In this document: in pieces, positions 29,706 through 38,835 of the stretch
Numbering within the stretch: the stretch's first letter is position 1
Layout: every line of letters begins with the position of its first letter
Source: Pseudomonadota bacterium
Lineage (GTDB): Bacteria; Desulfobacterota; Desulfobulbia; Desulfobulbales; Desulfocapsaceae
DNA length: 59,118 nt
Assembly: GCA_030671085.1 (NCBI GenBank)
Contig: DAOVAI010000002.1
Location: 1 to 59,118 of the forward strand
Direction of reading: 5' to 3'
Notes under the pieces: model-generated
Database searches by the model: none
What the model was told of the DNA's origin: nothing
What the model saw: only the letters and a program-made list of their open reading frames with translations
Translations under genes and position numbers: made by a program

Positions 29706-30371
29706 ATGGATGCATATCAGCAACTTATCACGACCATTTCCCTGACTATGGGAACGGCCTGGGCAGCGGGGATCAATCTCTATGCAACCATTGCTGTCTT
29801 AGGGTTTCTTGGTCTGACTGGAAACGTTGTTCTGCCTGAACAGTTACTGATACTTCAGGATCCGATGGTGATAGGTGCTGCAGCCTTCATGTATCTGATT
29901 GAATTTTTTGTTGATAAAACACCTGGGGTGGATACTGGCTGGGATGCCATTCATTCTTTCATCCGTATCCCGGCAGGCGTACTTCTTGCCGCAGGAGCTG
30001 TAGGAGAGGTTAATCCGAGCATGGTTATTGTTGCCGGCATCCTTGGAGGAGGCGTTGCCGCCACTACCCATACAATCAAGGCAGGTACCAGGGTCCTAAT
30101 CAACACATCACCAGAACCTTTCAGCAACTGGACGGCCTCTGTCCTCGAGGATGTCACAGTGATAGGAGGATTATGGGTAGCACTGCATTACCCCCTCGCT
30201 TTCCTTATCTTCTTTGTCGCCTTTCTCCTGACTGCCATATGGATCTTGCCAAAAATCTGGGCAGGGGTCAAAACCGTTTTCCAGACTCTGCTAAGCTTTT
30301 TTTCACGCAAGACGCCGCCACCTACCCTTGGTAATGACCAGCCAAGAACAAAGGAATTACCGCTATCTTGA
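29706..30371 (+). CDS. DUF4126-like integral membrane protein
   Basis: 221 aa; SLTMGTAWAAGINLYATIAVLGFLGL, EFFVDKTPGVDTGWDAIHSFIRIPAGVLLAAGAVG; SD AGAGGGGACAAC upstream. Confidence 0.8.
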   Translation: MDAYQQLITTISLTMGTAWAAGINLYATIAVLGFLGLTGNVVLPEQLLILQDPMVIGAAAFMYLIEFFVDKTPGVDTGWDAIHSFIRIPAGVLLAAGAVGEVNPSMVIVAGILGGGVAATTHTIKAGTRVLINTSPEPFSNWTASVLEDVTVIGGLWVALHYPLAFLIFFVAFLLTAIWILPKIWAGVKTVFQTLLSFFSRKTPPPTLGNDQPRTKELPLS

Positions 30372-30458
30372 CAACAAAAAATGTCGAATATCGAACCACA
30401 GAAGAAACAACATCAAAGTTCGTCATTCCCTGTTGGACATTCTGTTGTTCAATTGTGA

Positions 30459-30609
30459 TGGCGTCGTAAAAACTCTTCATCTGCTTCGTTGCTGCAAATT
30501 TTCTATCATTACGGCGTACTAAAGTACGCCGTAATGATAGAAAATTCACGCGCCTCGCAAATGAAGTTTTTTACTTAGCCATCGATTATTTTTAGTTTTT
30601 ACGAGATTG
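30459..30609. repeat. Palindromic MITE-like element family A, full copy 2
   Basis: Arms GATGGC..GTAAAAACTCTTCATCTGC / GCAAATGAAGTTTTTTACTTAGCCATC; perfect 24-bp central stem (30497..30546); flanked by TCAATTGTGA direct repeats (30449..30458, 30610..30619). Confidence 0.85.
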
Positions 30610-30633
30610 TCAATTGTGACAACAACAGCTGGA

Positions 30634-32460
30634 TCAGCATGGGATCTTCACAGTCACTGAAGTTCCCCGCCCCTGTTCTGAGGCTATCTTGATACTGCCT
30701 CCGTGCTCTTCCACAATCTTTGCTGACATAGCCAGTCCCAAGCCAGTGCCTTCAGGCTTTGTGGTGAAATAAGGATCAAATACCCTGTCGAGACTTTCAG
30801 GCTCTATTCCGCATCCGGTATCACTGACTGTAATAACCATGGTGCCGTCTCGCGCGTCTGCAGATACGGCAAGCTTCCCCCCCTGCTCCATTGCCTGGAT
30901 AGCATTTAAAAAAAGATTGAGAAAAACCTGATTCAATCTATCCGCGTCGGCAAGGATCTTCGGCAATGGCTCTTGAAATACTGATGTCACCTCTACCCCT
31001 GCTGCCTCGGCATCAATACGAATCAAAGAAACTGCCTTTTGTAACAGCTGCTGGAGATCAACCGTCTCCTTCTGCAGCTTCTGCGGTCGCGCGTAGTCCA
31101 GCAGTTCGCTAATACTTCTATTGAGTCGCTCCACCTCCTGAACCAGAATATCGGCAGTCTCCGTATCACTGTTTTTCCCGGTAAATCGAGATTGCAGAAG
31201 AAGGGCAAGCCCCTTGATCGAACTGAGCGGGTTCCGCAATTCATGAGCAACCCCTGCAGCCATTTTACCAAGGGCGGCAAGGCGCTCACTTCTTCTCAGC
31301 TCCTCCTCAAGCTTTTTTACCTGACTGAGATCCTGGATCATGAGCAGGGTACCGACAAATCGTTCATCCCTATCAATAATAGACAGACAATTAAGCTGCA
31401 GGGTACGGGAAATCCCTTTATCCAGGACGATCTGAATCTCTTTCTGAAAAGGGACTCCAGGCTGTTCTCCTGCAGCCTCAAAGGGTTCCCCCAATTCCGG
31501 AGTAAGTACAACACCAGGATCTCCACCTAGGGCATTTTTTTCGGAAACCCCAGTCAACTCCTGAGAAAATTGGTTGTACAGAATAATCCGGCCTGCATTG
31601 TTGGTGGCAATGAGCCCGACAGGCAGGGAGGATATGAGTATATCGCGAAAGGCCTCCACCCGCCTCAACCTGGACTGGGATCCCTTCAAGCCTTCAAGGG
31701 TCAAAATTGAAAGCCATCCTCCAACGCCAACAAGGAGCAGAACAATGGAGAGGATGACAATTTCAAGTTTCTGTCGTCCCAGAGATTTATTGAACTGCTC
31801 CAGATCCAATTCAACCAGGATAAAAATTTTTTTCTTGCTCAACTCTTCCAACTGGGCAACCCATCCCGGATTCATGCCATGCTGTCGTTTCATCCTTGCA
31901 AACATCTTTCCATCATTGTGCCGGCCAGCCATACGTGGAGCAAAGTTGTTCGAAAAACGTTTTCCAAAAGGTGAGAACAGTGCAGCAACCTGGAAAACGG
32001 CCGGTTTCTCATCATGGTTTAGGTGATAGCGAAACTTTCCGTTATCGGGAATGTCCTTTTTCAGAGTGGAAAGAAAATACCGTGTCTGCTCGGAGACCTG
32101 ACGCTTACACTCATCAGGGGCAGAGCAGGCCTGGATAATACCTTCTGCGTCGACGAGAGCAAGAAACCGAACTCCGGGATGTTCTGAAGCATGTTCCAAA
32201 ACCGGCTGCACATGCTCAGGCCAGAGATTGAGAATATCCTCGCCGGTTCGCAGTCCGTTAAAGAGAGAACTTCTTGCACTCGATCCGACGAAACGGATAA
32301 GAGTAGTACCTTTCTCCAACAGGATATCAGTCATCAAGGCCTTATCACGCCGGTAGTTATTTACGGCAAAGACTGCAATGATCACGGTGAGCAGGCCACA
32401 GGCTGCAGCCAATACCCAGGGAGAGACATGGGCAAGGCGCTGTTTTTTTACGATTCTCAT
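30634..32460 (-). CDS. Membrane sensor histidine kinase (PAS-HisKA-HATPase, ZraS/NtrB-like)
   Basis: 608 aa; N-terminal TM and sensor region; LAALGKMAAGVAHELRNPLSSIKGLALL, LNQVFLNLFLNAIQAM, VSDTGCGIEPE, FDPYFTTKPEGTGLGLAMSAKIVEEHGGSI. Confidence 0.93.
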   Translation of the reverse strand: MRIVKKQRLAHVSPWVLAAACGLLTVIIAVFAVNNYRRDKALMTDILLEKGTTLIRFVGSSARSSLFNGLRTGEDILNLWPEHVQPVLEHASEHPGVRFLALVDAEGIIQACSAPDECKRQVSEQTRYFLSTLKKDIPDNGKFRYHLNHDEKPAVFQVAALFSPFGKRFSNNFAPRMAGRHNDGKMFARMKRQHGMNPGWVAQLEELSKKKIFILVELDLEQFNKSLGRQKLEIVILSIVLLLVGVGGWLSILTLEGLKGSQSRLRRVEAFRDILISSLPVGLIATNNAGRIILYNQFSQELTGVSEKNALGGDPGVVLTPELGEPFEAAGEQPGVPFQKEIQIVLDKGISRTLQLNCLSIIDRDERFVGTLLMIQDLSQVKKLEEELRRSERLAALGKMAAGVAHELRNPLSSIKGLALLLQSRFTGKNSDTETADILVQEVERLNRSISELLDYARPQKLQKETVDLQQLLQKAVSLIRIDAEAAGVEVTSVFQEPLPKILADADRLNQVFLNLFLNAIQAMEQGGKLAVSADARDGTMVITVSDTGCGIEPESLDRVFDPYFTTKPEGTGLGLAMSAKIVEEHGGSIKIASEQGRGTSVTVKIPC

Positions 32461-34157
32461 AGGACCGGGAGAGGCGGATTGATTATTTTCTCAAGAAATA
32501 CCCTGGTGATCATATAAGTGGGTGCAATTCCGTCAACCCCCATGGATCCGGATGCCAGTGTGTGTCCGCTAAGTAGTGGATTGTCCGAGGCATAGTATGC
32601 ATATCTGGTTTTGACATTTTTTGAAATATGTCCCTGGATGATTGCGGCGCTGATGGCACGTTGGAAATGCCCTCCTTCCATTTCCAGGCCAACGGCCTTC
32701 CAGTTAGAGGTATGAAATCTTGACAGGATATCTCGATTCTGTAGAGATGTTCCGAGGACCGTAACCATTGGACCGACATGGATGGGATAGCCCTCATCAA
32801 AGTCTTTGATATCGAGATCGTTGTCAACAATATAGTTATTGGTAGTACCTTCCATGACGTAAGCGGTGGCAAGCATAATGTCCCCTTTTTTCCCAGGAAG
32901 TGTCCCAGCCTTACCCATAACATTGATAGACTCAATGTGAAAAACCACTGTTTTCTCGTCCAGGTGGCAGGGACAGAGCAGTTCATCGAAGATATCAAAG
33001 GCCTGGGTTCCAAATGCATAATCGATTACGAGTATAACAGGGCGCTCCTTTTCCAGGTAGTCAAAGTCGCAGCGGATACTTTCATGCAGGTTAAAGGGTT
33101 TGTTTGCTGCGGTATCGATAACCATAACATCAATGCTGGACTCTGAGGTGTCAACAAGAAAGCTGAAACCGAAATCTGCGGCATAAGCGTTCACCTCCTT
33201 GTCAAAATCACGGACCTCTGAAATCATGTCATAGAGATCCTCCGGGACACTCTTGCCGATTGCCTTAAGATATCCTGCCCCATAAAAAATATTTTTCATG
33301 GAATGCATATTGGCACTGACAACATGAATTGATCTATCGTGCAGGCCAAGGTTATAGAGATGATGTTTGACATTTTTTGCCCAGAGCGAGGCGTACTTGT
33401 GATGCCCGATCATATCCTGCAGCGAAGGTGTAAAGTAAATAGTGAGGAGGTCATCCCTGGATTTGGTCTCCTCGATTATTTTTTGTCCCATGGAATAAAT
33501 TATAGAAAAAAGTCCATTGTTACTGTTTTCTTTTTTATTATGATGGCGTTCCAGGGATTCAAAACTGCTCCTGGTCTCACGATAGGTTCTGCCTACTATG
33601 ATGGAAAGATTCCAGATAGCCTGATCCAGATCGGCACCTTCCAGCAGATGCTGCTGGGTGGCAGCATGCTCAAGGTCATGCCATTCAGAACAGGTTCCGC
33701 CTTCCTTATTACAAATCTGGCTGTGAATCTTTTGTGACTCGATGTTCAAAAAGGTAATGTGGGTGAGAATATCGTATATTTCAGTTAATCCCCGACTGAT
33801 GACAAAACAGATTTCTTTCTCTGAGACGATATAGGAATGCCTCCTTCTCTTCAGGGGTGTCACCTTCTCAAACGTGGTATCTTGAAAATCCTCATCAGCC
33901 GTTAAAATGATACGGTTGCACTTTTCTATGCCCCTGGGCATCCGATCCATGACATATTCGAGCCCTTTTAGTTCCACGATTCGAGGATCGCTCATGGTAC
34001 CGTATATTTCAGGATTAAAGAGCTTCAGAGACTCGGCCAGTTTCTCTCCTGATCTCCCTGAAGGCTTATAGTATCCACGTAAAATCAAGGCGTCAGCTAT
34101 GGTTTTAAAGGTGCGTATTGCCAGACGTGCCCGTTGTGACTTTGAAAGCTCTTCCAT
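32457..34157 (-). CDS. Uncharacterised 566-aa protein; C-terminal part weakly reminiscent of nucleoside-phosphorylase-type sequences
   Basis: Long ORF with ATGA overlap to the sensor kinase start; VGLEMEGGHFQRAI near the C-terminus resembles the EMEG substrate motif of PNP/MTAN family. Confidence 0.75.
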   Translation of the reverse strand: MEELSKSQRARLAIRTFKTIADALILRGYYKPSGRSGEKLAESLKLFNPEIYGTMSDPRIVELKGLEYVMDRMPRGIEKCNRIILTADEDFQDTTFEKVTPLKRRRHSYIVSEKEICFVISRGLTEIYDILTHITFLNIESQKIHSQICNKEGGTCSEWHDLEHAATQQHLLEGADLDQAIWNLSIIVGRTYRETRSSFESLERHHNKKENSNNGLFSIIYSMGQKIIEETKSRDDLLTIYFTPSLQDMIGHHKYASLWAKNVKHHLYNLGLHDRSIHVVSANMHSMKNIFYGAGYLKAIGKSVPEDLYDMISEVRDFDKEVNAYAADFGFSFLVDTSESSIDVMVIDTAANKPFNLHESIRCDFDYLEKERPVILVIDYAFGTQAFDIFDELLCPCHLDEKTVVFHIESINVMGKAGTLPGKKGDIMLATAYVMEGTTNNYIVDNDLDIKDFDEGYPIHVGPMVTVLGTSLQNRDILSRFHTSNWKAVGLEMEGGHFQRAISAAIIQGHISKNVKTRYAYYASDNPLLSGHTLASGSMGVDGIAPTYMITRVFLEKIINPPLPVL

Positions 34158-34332
34158 ACCAAACTCCAGTAAAAAATAGTCTATACTCTCTTCAGGAATT
34201 GCCGAACGATCTTATTTACCATTATTTTACCGTATTACGATGGAGGCTTCCATGAATCTTTTCTCGTTCATGAAGTGAAAAAGCTCTACGTTAAAAAAAA
34301 ACAAGAAATGTCAAAGGGGAGGGAAAGGAAAC

Positions 34333-34373
34333 AAAAAAGGGGTAAGCCGTAGAAACGGCTTACCCCTTTTTTT
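34333..34373 (-). terminator. Rho-independent terminator of cspA-like gene
   Basis: AAAAAAGGGGTAAGCCGT-AGAA-ACGGCTTACCCCTTTTTTT: 12-bp GC-rich stem flanked by A/T tracts, 25 nt past the stop. Confidence 0.88.
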
Positions 34374-34397
34374 AACAGACAGTAAATATGTCTTACA

Positions 34398-34598
34398 TCA
34401 TATTTTTGACACGTTAGCTGCTGCAGGACCTTTAGGACCTTCGGTGATTTCAAACTGTACTCTGTCACCTTCATTCAAAGTTTTAAAACCTTCTGAAACA
34501 ATAGCTGAGTAGTGAACAAAAACATCTTTTCCACCATCCTGCTCCAGAAAACCAAATCCTTTTGCCTCATTAAACCATTTAACTGTGCCTTCTAACAT
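34398..34598 (-). CDS. cspA: Cold shock protein (CspA family)
   Basis: [66 protein letters not shown]. Confidence 0.95.
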   Translation of the reverse strand: MLEGTVKWFNEAKGFGFLEQDGGKDVFVHYSAIVSEGFKTLNEGDRVQFEITEGPKGPAAANVSKI

Positions 34599-34888
34599 AA
34601 TAAACCTTGAACCCCTCAGTACTGATCAACTTCGTGATCATGCTTTTTCTTTTGTACAGCAACAAATTTTTCCACTGGAATAGTAGAAAAGGATGACTAT
34701 TCACTACGTTGCAAACCGCCACCATTCGTACCGCACAATTTATACGTATTCGTATATTACTGGAGGAAATAAAAAAAAACCAGAAAAAACATTCAAAAAC
34801 TTATTTTTTTCTATTTCTTACAAGAAAACAAAAGGATACAAATCTTTTCATATCAATACCCCTGGGAAATTCAAGGGGCTGCCGCCAC

Positions 34889-36526
34889 CTATCCCTTTTT
34901 TTCTTTTAATTGTAAAAGCGAGGGTTCGTAGTCTTTCGGAGCCTGAAATCCCAAGAGGTTCAAAACAGTTGCTGCCACATTGGCAAGTCCGGGATTCTGC
35001 ACCTCGCAAAGGGAAAAGGAATTAACTCCACTGAAATCCTTCACGATAAACGGGACAGGATTTTTAGTATGGGCCACCATTGGAGTTCGCACCCCGTCTT
35101 TCTCGGTCCACATACAATCTGCGTTTCCATGATCGGCGGTGATTACAGCAACCCCGCCGGCCTTTTTCAATACCGGGAGGAGTCGTTTCAACATGAGATC
35201 CACGGTTTCCACAGCAATTCGCACAGAAATCGGAACCCCTGTATGACCAACCATATCGCCGTTGGCAAAATTTAAGCGGATAAACTTATATTGACTGCCT
35301 TCAATGGCTGCTATCACCCTGTCTGCAATCTCTGATGCCTTCATCCAGGGACGGAGATCAAAGGTGATTCGGTCGGACTCTATTTCCACATAGGTTTCCA
35401 ACTCTTTATTAATATAGCCGGATTTGTTGCCATTCCAGAAATAGGTTACGTGGCCGAACTTCTGGGTCTCTGAGATGGCATAAGAGCTGACTCCTGCTGC
35501 ACAGAGATATTCCCCAAGGGTTCGATTGATGGACGGTGGTTCTACAAGATAATGCTTGGGAATTTTGGCATCACCGTCATACTGCATCATACCGCAAAAA
35601 AAGACATCGGGATTACGCTCTCGATCAAACTCATCAAATTCCGGCTCATCAAAGGCCCTGGAGAGCTCTATGCTACGATCTCCACGGAAATTAAAAAGGA
35701 TAACCGCATCACCATCCTCTATCGTCCCCACTGCTTTTCCATCACGTTCTATGACAAAACTGTCCATGTATTGATCGCTAAGATCTGGATCTTCATCGTA
35801 ATAGGTTCTGATCGCCTCACAGGCTGAAAAAAAGCCACGGCCTTTGCCAAGAACATGAGCCTGCCAGCCCCTTTCCACAATCCTCCAATCAGCCTCATAG
35901 CGATCCATGGTGACGACCATACGCCCGCCACCTGACCCTATACAGTAATCCCTGCCATCCTCTGACATGGAGGCCAGCTTTTTTTCCAAGGGGGCGAAAT
36001 AGTCAAGAGCAGTCTTTGGCCCCACATCCCGGCCATCCAACAGGCCATGAACCCGTACTCGCTCTATCCCCTCCTCCTGGCACTGGTTCAACATCCTCTC
36101 CAAATGGGCTATATGACTGTGTACATTTCCGTCAGAAACCAACCCAATAAAGTGAAGGGTTCCTCCATTATCAGTCTTCTGCCTGGCCTTCTGCCAGGCA
36201 TCTCCCTGAAAAATCGCGCCGGAGTGCAAGGCCTCATTGACCAGCTTTGCCCCTTGCGCAAAGATCCTTCCTGCCCCTAGTGCATTGTGGCCAACCTCAG
36301 AATTTCCCATATCGCTATCAGAAGGTAAGCCTACTGCCTTCCCATGCGCCTTTATCCTTGTGGCAAGATTTCCCTGCAAAAGCGAATCAAAGGTTGGGGT
36401 GTAGGCCATATGCACGCCATCACTTTCATCGCAGGGACCGATTCCCACACCATCCATAACAACGGTGACAACTGGCCCTGGAAAAGTTTTGTAGCCGGGA
36501 AGTGAAGGAAGTGACAAATCAGACAT
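34889..36526 (-). CDS. gpmI: 2,3-bisphosphoglycerate-independent phosphoglycerate mutase
   Basis: VVTVVMDGVGIGPCDESDGV, LPSDSDMGNSEVGHNALGAGRI, HGLLDGRDVGPKTALDY, NFRGDRSIELSRAF, TADHGNADCMW. Confidence 0.94.
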   Translation of the reverse strand: MSDLSLPSLPGYKTFPGPVVTVVMDGVGIGPCDESDGVHMAYTPTFDSLLQGNLATRIKAHGKAVGLPSDSDMGNSEVGHNALGAGRIFAQGAKLVNEALHSGAIFQGDAWQKARQKTDNGGTLHFIGLVSDGNVHSHIAHLERMLNQCQEEGIERVRVHGLLDGRDVGPKTALDYFAPLEKKLASMSEDGRDYCIGSGGGRMVVTMDRYEADWRIVERGWQAHVLGKGRGFFSACEAIRTYYDEDPDLSDQYMDSFVIERDGKAVGTIEDGDAVILFNFRGDRSIELSRAFDEPEFDEFDRERNPDVFFCGMMQYDGDAKIPKHYLVEPPSINRTLGEYLCAAGVSSYAISETQKFGHVTYFWNGNKSGYINKELETYVEIESDRITFDLRPWMKASEIADRVIAAIEGSQYKFIRLNFANGDMVGHTGVPISVRIAVETVDLMLKRLLPVLKKAGGVAVITADHGNADCMWTEKDGVRTPMVAHTKNPVPFIVKDFSGVNSFSLCEVQNPGLANVAATVLNLLGFQAPKDYEPSLLQLKEKKG

Positions 36527-36763
36527 AAGGAATCCTCTCAATGGGAAATATTTACAGACAACTATTTTTCAAAGCAGGAATACTGTAAGCATTTTTTTCT
36601 GCTTTTACACTGGAAACTTGCATCCATCCCCCTGAACCAACCTGTGTCTTTTTCAGGGTGGAATACTTTCCGGCAACTGACAAAGGATGACCGCCTGGGA
36701 GACAGGCAACAGCAAGTGAATCGCGGAGTGACAAGCAGGAAACAGCGGAAAAAGCCTCTCTTT

Positions 36764-37285
36764 TCAGGAAGTAATCCCTGAAAGATGTTGAAGAATATCG
36801 TCTACCACCTCATCAATACTCCTACCGCCAACTTCGATTTCATAATCGGCAATATCTCTGTACAGGGGCAAACGCTCATTAAAAAGCGCTTCAGCTTTAC
36901 CCAGGTTCTGCAGCAACGGACGTTTTTTGATCTTCTTTTTGGCTTTGGAGTGACCATGGATGGCCTGGAGAATCTGATCAAACTCTGCGTGCAGATACAC
37001 CACTGTTCCGATTCTGCGTATGTTGGGTACCTTAAAAAACCCACCGCCGGTAGAGATGATGGTGTTGCGCACCTGTTCTTCCAGCCAGATTGCCGCCTGT
37101 TGCTCCAATTCCCGGAAACGAAGCTCTCCGTGACGAGCGAAGATCTTTTTCACCTTCAAATTGGTAAAGCTCTCAATCAGATCATCACAATCCACTGCAA
37201 ATTTACCGCTTTTTTCCGCCAGCATCCTGGCTGTTCTCCCCTTGCCCACACCCATAAATCCGATGAGAACGATGTTGCCGGTCAT
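36764..37285 (-). CDS. Shikimate kinase-like P-loop protein with non-canonical Walker A
   Basis: 173 aa; NIVLIGFMGVGKGRTARMLAEKSG, DCDDLIES, FRELEQQA, ISTGGGFFKVPNIRRIGTVVYL, RLPLYRDIADYEI. Confidence 0.82.
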   Translation of the reverse strand: MTGNIVLIGFMGVGKGRTARMLAEKSGKFAVDCDDLIESFTNLKVKKIFARHGELRFRELEQQAAIWLEEQVRNTIISTGGGFFKVPNIRRIGTVVYLHAEFDQILQAIHGHSKAKKKIKKRPLLQNLGKAEALFNERLPLYRDIADYEIEVGGRSIDEVVDDILQHLSGITS

Positions 37286-37312
37286 ATTTTCTTCCTCACT
37301 TTAGCCAAGACC

Positions 37313-38398
37313 TCAAAAGAGCCATTGCTTGTATTGATCTTTGCACTCATCCCAATCAAAACGCTGGGTCAGAGTGGAAATCGCATCATGCCCCAGATGG
37401 ATGGGATAAGCAAGAAGCTCTTCCAGGCGATGGGCAAGCTTTCCAGGTGGATAGAGAAATATATCATCATAGAGTTCCGGATAGGAAAGAGCTGCCGGAA
37501 GCAGCGGATAGCACCCTGCCCGAATGGCCTCCAGAACAGCAATACCGAAAAACTCGTGTCTTGCTGTGGAGACTACCACATCTCCCCGGCCGAGTAACTC
37601 TCCATACTGTTCCGAGGACTGGGCATAGCCAAAGTGGATCGTTTCCTTTGTCAGTCGTCTGCGTGCTTCCTCAAAACATTCCGGACTATTTGCAAAAGAT
37701 TGACCCAGTACAATGAGACGAAAAGCCACCCCTTTTTTCTGCAGCAGATAGAGCGCATCAAAGAAGAGTTCCGGCCCCTTATCATGCTCCCAGCGATGAT
37801 TCCAGACGACAACAGGTGGGCCCTCTTCTCTTTCCTGGGACTGAATCCGGTCCACAAAGGAGTAGTCCATTCCCGGGTAGAGGACAAGACTCTTTTCCCT
37901 GATCGCAGGAACACAGCCCTTCAACTTCATATCTGTTGCTTTTTTCAGATATGACCGAATTCCAGCGAGAAAGGTCTCCAAATTAAAACTGGAGTTAAAG
38001 GCGCAACTATCTGATGCCAGGGCTGTGGTAAAATTAATGGAAGTGAAGCGCTGAATGGTTGCATCTGCAATTTGGGTTGGATAGGCAAACTGGTTTTCAT
38101 GAAAATAGGTGCAAAAGCGTGCTCCATGATTCCACCCTGGTATGGTGGTCAGAAGGGAACGCAGGACAGCAACATCAACAAAGGTGGAACAGAGCACTGT
38201 ATCAAAAAATCGCTGCTCCACAGGAATCAGTTTGATCTGCTCGACGAACCAGAGTGCTGAGAGCTGCATGCGCATCTTCCACTTGCGGGCTGGAAGGGTT
38301 AACAAGGTGTAGTCGGCTTGCACAGTCCGCTGCAGTCCCTGGAGAAAAACCTTATGAGAGCCCCCGTAATAGGGCTCAAGGATCAAAACACGCTTCAT
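37313..38398 (-). CDS. DUF3524 / tRNA-queuosine alpha-mannosyltransferase (QTMAN/GTDC1)-like glycosyltransferase
   Basis: 361 aa; VLILEPYYGGSHKVFLQGL, FCTYFHENQFAYP, PPVVVWNHRWEHDKGPELFFDAL, VVSTARHEFFGIAVLEAIRAGCYPLLP. Confidence 0.82.
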   Translation of the reverse strand: MKRVLILEPYYGGSHKVFLQGLQRTVQADYTLLTLPARKWKMRMQLSALWFVEQIKLIPVEQRFFDTVLCSTFVDVAVLRSLLTTIPGWNHGARFCTYFHENQFAYPTQIADATIQRFTSINFTTALASDSCAFNSSFNLETFLAGIRSYLKKATDMKLKGCVPAIREKSLVLYPGMDYSFVDRIQSQEREEGPPVVVWNHRWEHDKGPELFFDALYLLQKKGVAFRLIVLGQSFANSPECFEEARRRLTKETIHFGYAQSSEQYGELLGRGDVVVSTARHEFFGIAVLEAIRAGCYPLLPAALSYPELYDDIFLYPPGKLAHRLEELLAYPIHLGHDAISTLTQRFDWDECKDQYKQWLF

Positions 38399-38583
38399 TT
38401 TTCTTTCTCTTTCTTTACGTTATCTGCAAGGTAATGACTGAAGGGACTGGTTCCATGATGGTGATCCCCACAGCCTGGAGGCAGGGTTCCTCCGCAAAAG
38501 TGCAGGGTCTTGTCCGGAAAATTGAAGACAGCCCTGCTGAGCCTTGTGGATGCTCTGGAAACATTTATATTCCGGATCATCAC
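38395..38583 (-). CDS. Cys/His-rich microprotein overlapping the glycosyltransferase start
   Basis: About 62 aa (GTG at 38583 or ATG at 38580); SD GAGAGGTGA upstream; ATGA stop/start overlap with the 37313..38398 gene; LHFCGGTLPPGCGDHHHGTSPFSHY. Confidence 0.6.
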   Translation of the reverse strand: MMIRNINVSRASTRLSRAVFNFPDKTLHFCGGTLPPGCGDHHHGTSPFSHYLADNVKKEKEK

Positions 38584-38835
38584 CCGTCACCTCTCTACAA
38601 TCCCCTTTCCAACGCAACCATCCGCGAACATTTTTCCTTTTTCCAATGAATCGCATGCGAAAAGAGTGAATCAGTCCTTTGAGGGAACTAGAGGGGAAAA
38701 GCTGCATAATCCGGGACATGGTTACTCTGTCTTCCTGCATTGTGAAAGAGAAGACTTTCAGGAGGTTCCATTTTCTGCTACAAAGAAGAGACATCACCCC
38801 CTACGATAAACGAAAGCAACGGTGGAGACAAGCAG

